NCBI RefSeq assembly: GCF_007558865.1
Contig: NZ_VLPK01000001.1
Coordinates: forward strand, 1,302,001-1,366,000
Origin: Mucilaginibacter corticis
GTDB lineage: Bacteria > Bacteroidota > Bacteroidia > Sphingobacteriales > Sphingobacteriaceae
Direction of reading: 5' to 3'
Length of the DNA: 64,000 nucleotides
Shown here: piece after piece, positions 50,732-59,062 of the stretch
Layout: each line of letters begins with the position of its first letter
Position numbering within the stretch: the stretch's first letter is position 1
The notes under the pieces: model-generated
Told to the model about the DNA's origin: nothing
Seen by the model: the letters and a program-made list of their open reading frames with translations, nothing else
The model's database searches: none
Translations under genes and position numbers: made by a program

Positions 50732-51568
50732 ATGCATCAACTTAAACACAGGGCCGACAACGGCCTTGAGATGCGGTATTTTAGCCTGGGTGATGAGCCA
50801 AAAGAAATTGAACCGATAGGCGCACACCGCGACGACCATTACTTGTTTTTTCTGCTGGACAGCGGCTCTGCTTCGCTGATGATAGATTTTCATGAGCTGC
50901 ATTTTAGCGGATATCGCATTTATTACATCTTGCCGGGGCAGGTACACCACCGTATCAGCAATAAAGTTGCCCAGGGATGGTACCTTGCGGTTGATACTGC
51001 TTTAGTACCAACCGAATATCGTGACGTATTTGAAGGGCGGCTGCTGTTGCAGCAACCGATAAGCCTGGATAAACAACAATATGAGCAGGCCAATCAGCTA
51101 ATGCATTTGCTCAATGAAAAATTCAGGGAAAGCAATGAAGACCCCTTTCAGTTACAAATAGCTTATTCACTTATGCAGGCCTATGCAGGTTTAATTGCAG
51201 GATATTATTGTAAGGAAAATGATGATGCCGCAAAAGCTTCACGTTCGGCAGAGCTGGCCCGTCAGTTTAAAACCCTGCTTGCAGATAATCTGATCACCCA
51301 TAAAAGCCCGTCGTTTTACGCGGGACTGATGAATGTAACAGAAGGCTATTTAAACGAGGTGCTGAAAAAGATCACCGGTTTCTCAGTAAGCAATTTGATC
51401 ATGAACGAAGTGATGCTTGAAGCCAAGCGACTTTTATTTTACAGCACGCAAAACGTCAAGGAAATTGCACATACACTGGGCTACCAGGACCATACCTATT
51501 TTTCGCGACTCTTTAAAAATTCGCAGGGTGTAACTCCGCTTGAGTTTCGGAACAAATACCTTAAATAG
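50732..51568 (+). CDS. AraC family transcriptional regulator
   Basis: 278 residues from the ATG at 50732; a TTG at 50711 would add seven. The N-terminal cupin (DDHYLFFLLDSGSASLMIDF, then YILPGQVHHRI) is of the type seen in regulators of siderophore or antibiotic genes. The C-terminal DNA-binding domain (about 180-275) has KSPSFYAGLMNVTEGYLNEV, LKKITGFSVSNLIMNEVMLE and VKEIAHTLGYQDHTYFSRLF with GVTPLEFR. The next gene in the same direction encodes a siderophore-interacting protein (76 bp), a plausible target; regulation of iron-related genes is inferred from this. Confidence 0.9.
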   Translation: MHQLKHRADNGLEMRYFSLGDEPKEIEPIGAHRDDHYLFFLLDSGSASLMIDFHELHFSGYRIYYILPGQVHHRISNKVAQGWYLAVDTALVPTEYRDVFEGRLLLQQPISLDKQQYEQANQLMHLLNEKFRESNEDPFQLQIAYSLMQAYAGLIAGYYCKENDDAAKASRSAELARQFKTLLADNLITHKSPSFYAGLMNVTEGYLNEVLKKITGFSVSNLIMNEVMLEAKRLLFYSTQNVKEIAHTLGYQDHTYFSRLFKNSQGVTPLEFRNKYLK

Positions 51569-51644
51569 TCCAATCATTGTCGCAATACTGCTAATTTATT
51601 TTGTATTTAAACCCTGTTTCTTTGTATTATAAAAATATACAAGT

Positions 51645-52358
51645 ATGGAAACATCAACTATACAAAAATTAAAAAGACGGGCGGGCAGTTTATTCGAATC
51701 GAAAATATTAGGCACCGGCCGCGTATTGGATGTCCGTTTCTGGCAGCCCGGCACATTAATAGAGATCGACCTGCATTTACCCAATATAGATATGACCGCG
51801 TGGACCGAGGTGCCCTACATTAAATTTAAGGTAGACGCCTTAACCTATCGCGATTACACCCCCTCATGCTGGGATGCCGAAATATGCACCTGCACCATAT
51901 TTGTAGATGCGGCGCACAACGGCCCCGGCAGTAACTGGGCACGCTCGCTTAGCAAAGGCAATGAGGTAAGCTATCTGAAAACAGGTACCAGCCACCAGCA
52001 GCCCGACGCGCTGAAAACCGTTATCGCGCTTGGCGACGAAAGCAGCCTGGGCCATCTGCTGGCTTTACAGCAAATGACAGTGCCCGTAACACGTTTTGCC
52101 GGTGCGGTAGCCATGAATAACGAGGGCCACAGCAAACAGTTTAGCGAGTATTTCCGGTCGCCGCTGCAAACCATTTTACGTAAGGATAAATATGGTCATA
52201 ACAGCTTAATGGAATGGGTTATCGGTCAGCCGTACACCCTGCATGATGTGGCCTTTTATATTACCGGTAATGATACCATGGTGGCACAATTGCGTAAAAT
52301 GCTGAAACAGCAGGGTTATACCTCATCGCAAATTAATGTGAAAGGTTTTTGGTCATAG
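51645..52358 (+). CDS. Siderophore-interacting protein (FAD/NAD(P)H ferric reductase type)
   Basis: 237-residue flavoreductase of the SIP/ViuB family, which reduces ferric iron in imported siderophores. The FAD site is RDYTPSCWD, with GPGSNWARSLSKGNEV following, and the NAD(P)H side has IALGDESSLGHLLALQQMTV and the C-terminal FYITGNDTMVAQLRKMLKQQ. The protein is slightly shorter than E. coli YqjH but complete. It is cytosolic. An AraC gene precedes it, and no siderophore receptor is in view. A repeated AT-rich stretch (52365-52388) begins right after its stop. Confidence 0.88.
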   Translation: METSTIQKLKRRAGSLFESKILGTGRVLDVRFWQPGTLIEIDLHLPNIDMTAWTEVPYIKFKVDALTYRDYTPSCWDAEICTCTIFVDAAHNGPGSNWARSLSKGNEVSYLKTGTSHQQPDALKTVIALGDESSLGHLLALQQMTVPVTRFAGAVAMNNEGHSKQFSEYFRSPLQTILRKDKYGHNSLMEWVIGQPYTLHDVAFYITGNDTMVAQLRKMLKQQGYTSSQINVKGFWS

Positions 52359-52364
52359 TTTTTT

Positions 52365-52562
52365 GATTTCACAGATTATTCTAAGATTTCACAGATTGGG
52401 TTATTTTGATTTTGCAGATTTTATGATTTAAAAAAATGGTTTCATGAATTGATTTAGTGGATAACTAAATTGTATTTTTGAAACGCACCGTATTTTGCCG
52501 ATGTGATACGCATCGGTAGAATCATAAATAATCGGTGTAATCTTAGAATAATCTGTGAAATC
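52365..52562. repeat. 24-bp inverted repeat flanking the polA leader, with an inner direct repeat
   Basis: 52365-52388 and 52539-52562 are perfect inverse complements; the shared sequence begins GATTTCACAGATTATTCTAA. The unit GATTTCACAGATT also occurs a second time in direct orientation (52384-52396). AATCTGTGAAATC-like units are often dispersed between genes in Bacteroidota, so this is likely a small mobile or replicating repeat rather than an operator. Confidence 0.7.
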
Positions 52563-52568
52563 ACACTC

Positions 52569-55385
52569 ATGAAAAAGCTTTTCCTTTTAGATGGTATGGC
52601 CCTGATATACCGGGCGCATTTTGCTTTAAGTAAAACACCGCGTTTTACGTCGGGTGGTTTAAACACATCGGCAGTAATGGGCTTTACCAATACCTTGCTT
52701 GACGTATTAAAAAAGGAAAAGCCTACCCACATGGCGGTTGTTTTTGATACCGACGCCCCTACCGAACGCCATACAGATTTTGCCGCCTACAAAGCGCACC
52801 GCGAAACCATGCCCGAAGATCTTTCGGCAGCGCTGCCGTATATTGTAAAAGTAATATTGGGCTTTAATATCCCGGTAATAACCGCCGATGGTTATGAGGC
52901 TGATGATATTATTGGCACCCTCGCCAAAAAAGCCGAACAAAAAGGTTACCAGGTTTACTGCATGACGCCTGATAAGGACTTTGCACAGCTGGTGTCCGAC
53001 AATATTTTTATTTACAAGCCTGCCCGCATGGGTAATGAAATGGAGATTTTGGGCGTACCCGAGGTATTGGCCAAATGGGAGATTGAGCGCCCTGAACAAG
53101 TAATTGATATCCTGGGTCTATGGGGCGATGCGGTTGACGGCATCCCCGGCATTCCCGGCGTTGGCGAGAAAACAGCAAAAACGTTGATCAAGCAGTACGG
53201 CAGTGTTGAAGAGATCATTGCACATAGCCACGAGCTTAAAGGCAAGCTTAAAGAAAACGTAGAAACCTTTGCCGAACAGGGGCTGATGTCTAAAAAACTG
53301 GCTACCATCAACCTGAATTCGCCTGTCGAACTGGATGAGGCAGGCTTAGAAATGTGTGCGCCAAGCAAAGAGTTGTTAGAACCCCTTTTTGCTGAACTGG
53401 AGTTTAGAACCCTTGGCCGCCGTGTTTTTGGCGATGACTTTAGTATTACCGAGATAAAAGCGGTATCAGCAGGTACGCAAATAGATATGTTTGGGGCACC
53501 GGTTGCCGAAGGCCGCACAACAATGACGGTGGATATTCAGGACATCAAAGAGCCTGCGTTTGAAACTGCCGCAAAAAACATCAATAATGTTGAGCATCAA
53601 TATCACCTGGCCGATACCAAAGAAAAACGTGCGGAACTGATAGCCATACTTAAACAGCAAAAAAGCTTTTGTTTTGATACCGAAACCACCGGCACCGACG
53701 CTAACAACTGCGAACTGGTAGGCCTGTCGTTCTCGGTAAAAGCTACCGAGGGCTGGTACGTGCCCGTGCCTGTCGATCAGAAAGAGGTACAGGCCATTGT
53801 CGACGAATTTAAGGAAGTAATGGAAAACCCGGCTATTGGCAAGATCGGGCAGAACCTGAAGTTTGATATCCTGATGCTGAAATGGTACGGCGTGCAAATT
53901 TGCGGCGACTTGTTCGATACCATGATGGCGCATTACATCATCGACCCTGATACCCGCCATGGTATGGATGTGCTGAGCGAAAACTATCTGGGCTATAAAC
54001 CGGTATCCATTACCGAACTGATAGGCCCTAAAGGCAAGAACCAGGGCAATATGCGCGATGTAGAGATAGAGAAAATAAAAGAATACGCCGCGGAAGATGC
54101 CGACATTACCCTGCAACTAAAAGAAGTATTTGAACCCAAGATAAAATCGGTAGGTGCAGATGACCTGCTGCATAAAATTGAGAACCCCCTGATCTATGTA
54201 CTGGCAGATATTGAGCATGAAGGCGTAAAGATTGATCATAATACCTTAAAAGAGTTTTCTAAAGAACTGGAAACCGACGTAGCGGCGTTAGAGAAAACGG
54301 TTTATGAAAAAGCTGGCGTTCGTTTTAATATCGCGTCGCCAAAGCAATTGGGCGAGGTGTTATTTGAGAAACTAATGCTCGATCCTAAAGCCAAGAAAAC
54401 CAAAACCGGCCAGTACCAAACTGGCGAAGATGTTTTGTTGTCTTTAGCTGCCAAGAGCGACATTGTACGTGATATTTTAGATTACCGCCAGTTGCAAAAA
54501 CTAAAATCAACCTATGTTGATGCCTTGCCGTTGATGGTAAACCAAAAAACCGGTCGTGTGCATACCAGCTACAACCAGGCGGTTGCTGCAACGGGTCGTT
54601 TAAGTTCAACCAACCCTAACCTGCAAAATATCCCTATCCGTACAGAGCGCGGGCGCGAGGTGCGTAAGGCTTTTATTCCGCGGGATAGTGATCACAGTAT
54701 TGTCTCTGCCGATTATTCGCAGATAGAGCTTCGCATCATCGCCGAGATCAGCAAGGACGCTAACATGATGGATGCCTTTGTCAAGGGCATAGATATCCAC
54801 ACCGCAACCGCGGCCAATGTTTATGGCGTGGCTGTAGACCAGGTGGACAGCACCCAGCGCCGCAATGCCAAGGCGGTGAACTTCGGGATCATTTACGGGC
54901 AGTCGGCATTTGGTTTGTCGCAAAATTTGGGTATCCCGCGTAAAGAGGCTGCCGAAATTATCGAGAACTATTTCGCGCAATTCCCCGGCATTAAACAATA
55001 CATGAGCGATACCATGAACTTTGCCCGCGAGAATGGTTACGTTACTACGCTGATGGGGCGCAGACGTTACCTGCGCGATATCAATTCGGCCAACCAAACG
55101 GTACGCGGTTTCGCAGAACGAAATGCCATCAACGCGCCTATCCAGGGTTCTGCGGCGGATATGATCAAAATTGCCATGATCAATATCCATCGCGAACTGA
55201 AAGAACAAAAACTGGATAGCCGTATGACCATGCAGGTGCATGACGAGTTAGTGTTTGATGTGCCTAATAACGAGATCGAAATTGTTAAGCCTATCATCAT
55301 TGACAATATGCGGAACGCTATAAAAACTACCGTACCTATTGTTGTTGAAATAGGCACAGGCTTGAATTGGCTGGAGGCGCATTAA
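52569..55385 (+). CDS. polA: DNA polymerase I
   Basis: 938 residues from the ATG at 52569 (MKKLFLLDGMALIYRAHFAL); a longer in-frame ATG at 52503 lies inside the inverted-repeat leader and adds nothing conserved. Three domains are intact. The 5'-nuclease (1-290) has AVVFDTDAPTERH, YEADDIIGTLAKKAE, MTPDKDFAQLV and GIPGIPGVGEKTAKTLI. The 3'-5' exonuclease (about 355-535) has SFCFDTETTGTDANNCELVG, GQNLKFDILML and YAAEDADITLQL, so proofreading residues are kept. The polymerase has AATGRLSSTNPNLQNIPIRT, VSADYSQIELRI, NFGIIYGQSAFGLS and MQVHDELVFD. It acts in gap repair and Okazaki fragment processing. Confidence 0.98.
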   Translation: MKKLFLLDGMALIYRAHFALSKTPRFTSGGLNTSAVMGFTNTLLDVLKKEKPTHMAVVFDTDAPTERHTDFAAYKAHRETMPEDLSAALPYIVKVILGFNIPVITADGYEADDIIGTLAKKAEQKGYQVYCMTPDKDFAQLVSDNIFIYKPARMGNEMEILGVPEVLAKWEIERPEQVIDILGLWGDAVDGIPGIPGVGEKTAKTLIKQYGSVEEIIAHSHELKGKLKENVETFAEQGLMSKKLATINLNSPVELDEAGLEMCAPSKELLEPLFAELEFRTLGRRVFGDDFSITEIKAVSAGTQIDMFGAPVAEGRTTMTVDIQDIKEPAFETAAKNINNVEHQYHLADTKEKRAELIAILKQQKSFCFDTETTGTDANNCELVGLSFSVKATEGWYVPVPVDQKEVQAIVDEFKEVMENPAIGKIGQNLKFDILMLKWYGVQICGDLFDTMMAHYIIDPDTRHGMDVLSENYLGYKPVSITELIGPKGKNQGNMRDVEIEKIKEYAAEDADITLQLKEVFEPKIKSVGADDLLHKIENPLIYVLADIEHEGVKIDHNTLKEFSKELETDVAALEKTVYEKAGVRFNIASPKQLGEVLFEKLMLDPKAKKTKTGQYQTGEDVLLSLAAKSDIVRDILDYRQLQKLKSTYVDALPLMVNQKTGRVHTSYNQAVAATGRLSSTNPNLQNIPIRTERGREVRKAFIPRDSDHSIVSADYSQIELRIIAEISKDANMMDAFVKGIDIHTATAANVYGVAVDQVDSTQRRNAKAVNFGIIYGQSAFGLSQNLGIPRKEAAEIIENYFAQFPGIKQYMSDTMNFARENGYVTTLMGRRRYLRDINSANQTVRGFAERNAINAPIQGSAADMIKIAMINIHRELKEQKLDSRMTMQVHDELVFDVPNNEIEIVKPIIIDNMRNAIKTTVPIVVEIGTGLNWLEAH

Positions 55386-55582
55386 TAAAAATACTTCATA
55401 ATTATATAATAGGTAATTACAAAAATCGAAATTTTAAATATTCCTAAAGATTAAAAATTGCCAAAATCATAATCTTATTAACGCTTAGGTTAAATATTTA
55501 TACTGTTAAAAACACATTTTTCCAAATATGTGTTTGTTTATTTAGGGGAATGTTTAGTACCTTAATCGCAGTATAGAAACCG

Positions 55583-57010
55583 ATGAGAATTTTTCACCTG
55601 AGTGCCGAGTGTTACCCCGTTGCCAAAGTAGGCGGCCTTGCTGATGTTGTTGGCGCATTGCCAAAGTATCAAACCCTTGCCGGGCATAATGCCGCAGTAG
55701 TAATGCCTTTTTACGACCGCAAGTTTACCCGCGAAAATGAATTTGATACTGTTTTCCAGGGCGCTACGCTATTAGGTACACGCCGGTTATATTTCGAAAT
55801 CCTAAAAGAAAAAACCAATAAGCTGGGGTTTGAGCTTTACCTGGTAAAGATCCCCGGACTGATAGACCGCGAGAATATCTACAGCTACCCTGATGAGACC
55901 GAGCAATTCATTGCTTTCCAGATCTCGTTTTTAGACTGGATCAGCTATTCGCAGCAATCGCCGGATATTATTCATTGCCATGACCATCATTCGGGCTTGG
56001 TTCCGTTTTTACTGCAATATTCAAAACTATATACAAGGCTGGCTAAAACGCCGACCGTTTTCACCATTCATAATGGTCAATATCATGGAGCGTTCGGGTG
56101 GGATAAGGTAGGTTACCTGCCGGAGATAGACCTTACTAAAGCCGGCTTATTAGACTGGAGCGGTGGCATTAACCCGCTGGCATCTGCTGTGCGTTGTGCT
56201 TCAAAATACACCACTGTATCGCCAAGTTACCTTGAAGAATTAACGGTTAACTCAAACGGATTGGAGTTTCTGTTCTTTATTGAGCGGGCAAAAGGTGTAG
56301 GGATCATCAACGGTATTGATACCGAGGTATGGAACCCGGCTACCGATCCAATGATCATTGAGAAATTTAACGCGGCAAAGGTCGCCGCAGGCAAACAGAA
56401 AAATAAAGAGGCGCTTTGCGCACGTTTTAACCTTGACCCGGCAAAACCTTTAATAACATTTATTGGGCGTTTGGTGGTTGAGAAAGGCGCCGACCTGCTG
56501 GCCGAAGCATTAGAAACCAGTCTTGCCGATTTTGCCGGTAAAGTGAACTTTTTAATATTAGGCGCCGGCGAACCGCAAATGGAAATGGACCTGCAGGAAC
56601 TAAAAGAAAAATTTCCTGCTGACACGAATGTCTATATCGGCTATAATGAAGAGCTGGCGCACCTGTTTTATGCGGGATCCGACTTTTTGCTCATGCCATC
56701 GCGGGTTGAACCTTGCGGGCTAAACCAGTTATACTCGCTCAGGTATGGCACCATGCCTATGGTGAGGAGTACCGGCGGATTAAAAGATACAGTAATTGAT
56801 TTTGGCGATGCCAACGGTTATGGCATCCGTTATAATAATACCAGCGTTGAGGATATTTGCTACGCTATTAGCAGGGCAATAGTGCTTTTTGATGACGACA
56901 AACAACTGCAAACACTACGTAAGCGGATGATGGCCCTTGATTTTTCATGGGATGTGTCTGCCAAACAATATATGGAACTTTACCACAGCTTAAACACAAC
57001 AACAGTATGA
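55583..57010 (+). CDS. glgA: Glycogen synthase (GT5)
   Basis: 475-residue GT5 enzyme adding glucose from ADP-glucose to alpha-1,4-glucan. The N-terminal KVGGL loop is AECYPVAKVGGLADVVGALP (Lys15), and FTIHNGQYHGAFGWD, INGIDTEVWNP, FIGRLVVEKGADLLAEALE and SRVEPCGLNQLYSLRYGTMP supply the rest of the donor and acceptor sites. It is full length and cytosolic. Its TGA overlaps the ATG of glgC (ATGA), so synthase and pyrophosphorylase are translationally coupled. No branching enzyme lies beside them. The gene starts about 200 bp after polA. Confidence 0.96.
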   Translation: MRIFHLSAECYPVAKVGGLADVVGALPKYQTLAGHNAAVVMPFYDRKFTRENEFDTVFQGATLLGTRRLYFEILKEKTNKLGFELYLVKIPGLIDRENIYSYPDETEQFIAFQISFLDWISYSQQSPDIIHCHDHHSGLVPFLLQYSKLYTRLAKTPTVFTIHNGQYHGAFGWDKVGYLPEIDLTKAGLLDWSGGINPLASAVRCASKYTTVSPSYLEELTVNSNGLEFLFFIERAKGVGIINGIDTEVWNPATDPMIIEKFNAAKVAAGKQKNKEALCARFNLDPAKPLITFIGRLVVEKGADLLAEALETSLADFAGKVNFLILGAGEPQMEMDLQELKEKFPADTNVYIGYNEELAHLFYAGSDFLLMPSRVEPCGLNQLYSLRYGTMPMVRSTGGLKDTVIDFGDANGYGIRYNNTSVEDICYAISRAIVLFDDDKQLQTLRKRMMALDFSWDVSAKQYMELYHSLNTTTV

Positions 57011-58269
57011 CATCAAAAGTAATTTGCATTGTTCTTGGCGGGGGCCAGGGCAGCCGATTGTATCCCCTCACTGCAACCCGATCTAAACCGGCTGTGCCTA
57101 TTGCTGGCAAATACCGTTTGGTTGATATCCCGATCTCAAATTGTCTGCATTCGGGCATTACGCGTATTTATGTGTTGACGCAGTTTAACTCGGCATCATT
57201 AAATAAGCACATTAAAAACACTTACCACTTTAGCAGTTTCAGCGAAGCCTTTGTTGATATTTTAGCTGCCGAACAAACACCTACCAGCGGTGGCTGGTTC
57301 CAGGGCACTGCCGATGCCGTGCGCCAAAGCCTGCACCACTTAGCGGTGCATGAGTTTGATTATGTGCTGATCCTGTCGGGCGATCAATTGTACCAGATGG
57401 ATTTTGAAGACATGATCGACCAGCACATTAAAAACGAGGCTGATATATCTATTGCAACCATACCTGTGCATGTTAATGATGTACCGGGTTTTGGCATCCT
57501 GCAAACAGACCATGAAAGCATGGTTACTGCCTTTGTTGAAAAACCAAAAAGCGGGTTTGATAAGCTGGTATCAGAAGTAAGCCCCGAAATGGAAGCCCAG
57601 GGACGCATTTATTTAGCTTCAATGGGTATCTATATATTTAACCGTAAATTGCTGTATGAACTATTGCAGGGCAATGAAAGCACCGATTTTGGTAAAGAAA
57701 TCATCCCGCAATCTATAGATGAGCATAAGGTATTAAGCTACCAGTACGAAGGTTACTGGACAGACATCGGTACCATATCTTCATTCTTTGATGCCAACCT
57801 GGAACTTACAGATGATATCCCGCAGTTTAACCTGTTTGATAAGAACTACATCTTTACCCGTGCACGCATGTTGCCGCCGTCAAAGGTGTCAGGCACGCAC
57901 ATGGAAAAAGCTATTATAGCTGATGGATGTATCATTAACGCAAGCCATGTTATCCGCTCGGTTGTAGGTATCCGTACCCGTATCGGTTTTGATACCACTA
58001 TTGAGAACTGCTATATTATGGGTAGTGATAATTACCAGACGCTTGAACAGATCCAGGAATGCCAGGATAAAGACCAGCCTATAATGGGTATTGGCGACAG
58101 GTGTAATATTAAGAATGCTATTATTGACAAGAACACGTATATAGGTAATGATGTAAGCATCAACGTAGATGGTACATTACCTGACGGCGATTATCCGACC
58201 CATACCGTAAAAGACGGTATCGTGGTAGTTAAAAAACGTGCAGTTATACCTAACGGAACAGTTATTTAA
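57007..58269 (+). CDS. glgC: Glucose-1-phosphate adenylyltransferase (ADP-glucose pyrophosphorylase)
   Basis: 420 residues from the ATG at 57007; a longer frame into glgA exists but ATGA coupling fixes the start. It makes ADP-glucose for glgA. The nucleotide loop is IVLGGGQGSRLYPLTATRSK, then PAVPIAGKYRLVDIPISNCL, the catalytic GGWFQGTADAVRQSLHHL, SGDQLYQMDFEDMI and the substrate site VEKPK. The C-terminal left-handed beta-helix (about 290-420) has ADGCIINASHVIRSVVGIRT. The sequence is nearer to plant and cyanobacterial-type enzymes than to E. coli GlgC, so the allosteric effector may be 3-phosphoglycerate; that part is uncertain. Confidence 0.96.
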   Translation: MTSKVICIVLGGGQGSRLYPLTATRSKPAVPIAGKYRLVDIPISNCLHSGITRIYVLTQFNSASLNKHIKNTYHFSSFSEAFVDILAAEQTPTSGGWFQGTADAVRQSLHHLAVHEFDYVLILSGDQLYQMDFEDMIDQHIKNEADISIATIPVHVNDVPGFGILQTDHESMVTAFVEKPKSGFDKLVSEVSPEMEAQGRIYLASMGIYIFNRKLLYELLQGNESTDFGKEIIPQSIDEHKVLSYQYEGYWTDIGTISSFFDANLELTDDIPQFNLFDKNYIFTRARMLPPSKVSGTHMEKAIIADGCIINASHVIRSVVGIRTRIGFDTTIENCYIMGSDNYQTLEQIQECQDKDQPIMGIGDRCNIKNAIIDKNTYIGNDVSINVDGTLPDGDYPTHTVKDGIVVVKKRAVIPNGTVI

Positions 58270-58338
58270 TTTTAGGGAAAACAATATTAACTGCAGATAG
58301 TTGTTTTAGTAGTGTAACGAAAACTAAAACATGAAGCT

Positions 58339-58500
58339 ATGAAAAAGTTAATAAGCATGGTCGCCATAGCGGCAATCTCATTCGGAAGCGTTTACGCGAT
58401 ACCGGTGCAGCAAAAAGACACCACTAAAACTGATACTTCTAAAAAAATGAAGAAGTGGAAAAAGAAAAAAATGAAGAAAGATACTACTATGAAAATGTAG
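58339..58500 (+). CDS. Small secreted lysine-rich peptide
   Basis: 53 codons from the ATG at 58339. A Sec signal peptide (MKKLISMVAIAAISFGSVYA) is followed by a short tail of Lys, Thr, Met and Trp (QQKDTTKTDTSKKMKKWKKK). The mature part of about 33 residues is strongly basic. Similar short proteins occur beside many Mucilaginibacter genes, with no known role. A strong terminator follows after 8 bp, so this is a real transcript end. Conservation would have to be shown to be sure it is translated. Confidence 0.7.
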   Translation: MKKLISMVAIAAISFGSVYAIPVQQKDTTKTDTSKKMKKWKKKKMKKDTTMKM

Positions 58501-58508
58501 TTTCATTC

Positions 58509-58547
58509 AAAAAAGAAAGCCCCGCAATTTGCGGGGCTTTCTTTTTT
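58509..58547. terminator. Bidirectional terminator
   Basis: Perfect 17-bp inverted repeat (58509-58525 with 58531-58547), loop AATTT, core GCCCCGC/GCGGGGC with A and T runs at both ends. Lies between the small peptide and the convergent secreted protein. Confidence 0.92.
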
Positions 58548-58567
58548 ATATCAAGTATATCCTAATG

Positions 58568-58978
58568 TTATTTAGCAACAGCAGGTTGTTTTAAAGTCAA
58601 TTTGATGTTTTGTGTACCAAAAGTGGTCGTTAATACTAATTTACCGTCAGCAATAGTGCCTTTGTAAACAACAGGCTTGCCGTTAAAAGTAGTAGTAAAT
58701 TGTAAGTTGTCACCATCAACTTTACCGTCCGTAATGGTGTTTTTGCCCATTTGTGCAGCTACATATGGTGTATAGCCGGCTTCATCAGGGTTTTCTGATT
58801 TTGGGTTGTTATCAACTAAAGCAAATACGCCGGTTAACTTACCGCCGTCGTTTTTCAAAGTAAGTGATAAGTTATACTGTCCCTCAACAAGGCCTTTCCA
58901 CACGCCGTCAACGCTGGCCGCTAAACATACTGTAACTACGGTAAGCACTAAAGCGATTGATAATAATATCTTTTTCAT
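58568..58978 (-). CDS. Small secreted beta-rich protein of unknown function
   Basis: 136-residue protein with a Sec signal peptide (to VTVCLAAS, 21). The mature part has repeated beta-hairpins: VDGVWKGLVEGQYNLSLTLK, GGKLTGVFALVDN, DGKVDGDNLQFTTTFNGKPV and VYKGTIADGKLVLTTTFGTQ, an arrangement like a small lipocalin-type or glycoside-hydrolase-associated barrel found in Bacteroidota. No catalytic residues are obvious. It shares a convergent terminator with the small basic peptide. A likely -7 box lies upstream. Confidence 0.78.
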   Translation of the reverse strand: MKKILLSIALVLTVVTVCLAASVDGVWKGLVEGQYNLSLTLKNDGGKLTGVFALVDNNPKSENPDEAGYTPYVAAQMGKNTITDGKVDGDNLQFTTTFNGKPVVYKGTIADGKLVLTTTFGTQNIKLTLKQPAVAK

Positions 58979-59019
58979 TTTTTTAATTTAGTTTTTATTT
59001 TATGTTCTACTCTCGATTA

Positions 59020-59027
59020 CAAAAATA
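59020..59027 (-). promoter_or_regulatory. Putative -7 box of the small beta-rich protein
   Basis: TATTTTTG on the minus strand fits TAnnTTTG and lies about 42 nt before the ATG at 58978. The -33 element is not clear. Confidence 0.35.
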
Positions 59028-59062
59028 TTAAAATATCGGAAACTTACTGTAACAGTTTCGTT

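Noticed and set aside
53466..55241. Long antisense ORFs of 216 and 211 codons inside polA (53466-54116 and 54606-55241, minus strand)
   Set aside because: They lie fully opposite a conserved polymerase, have no domain pattern or leader, and arise from the codon bias of polA.
55505..55540. AAACACAT...ATGTGTTT hairpin in the glgA leader
   Set aside because: Eight-bp stem in AT-rich DNA is expected by chance, and no riboswitch pattern was recognised.
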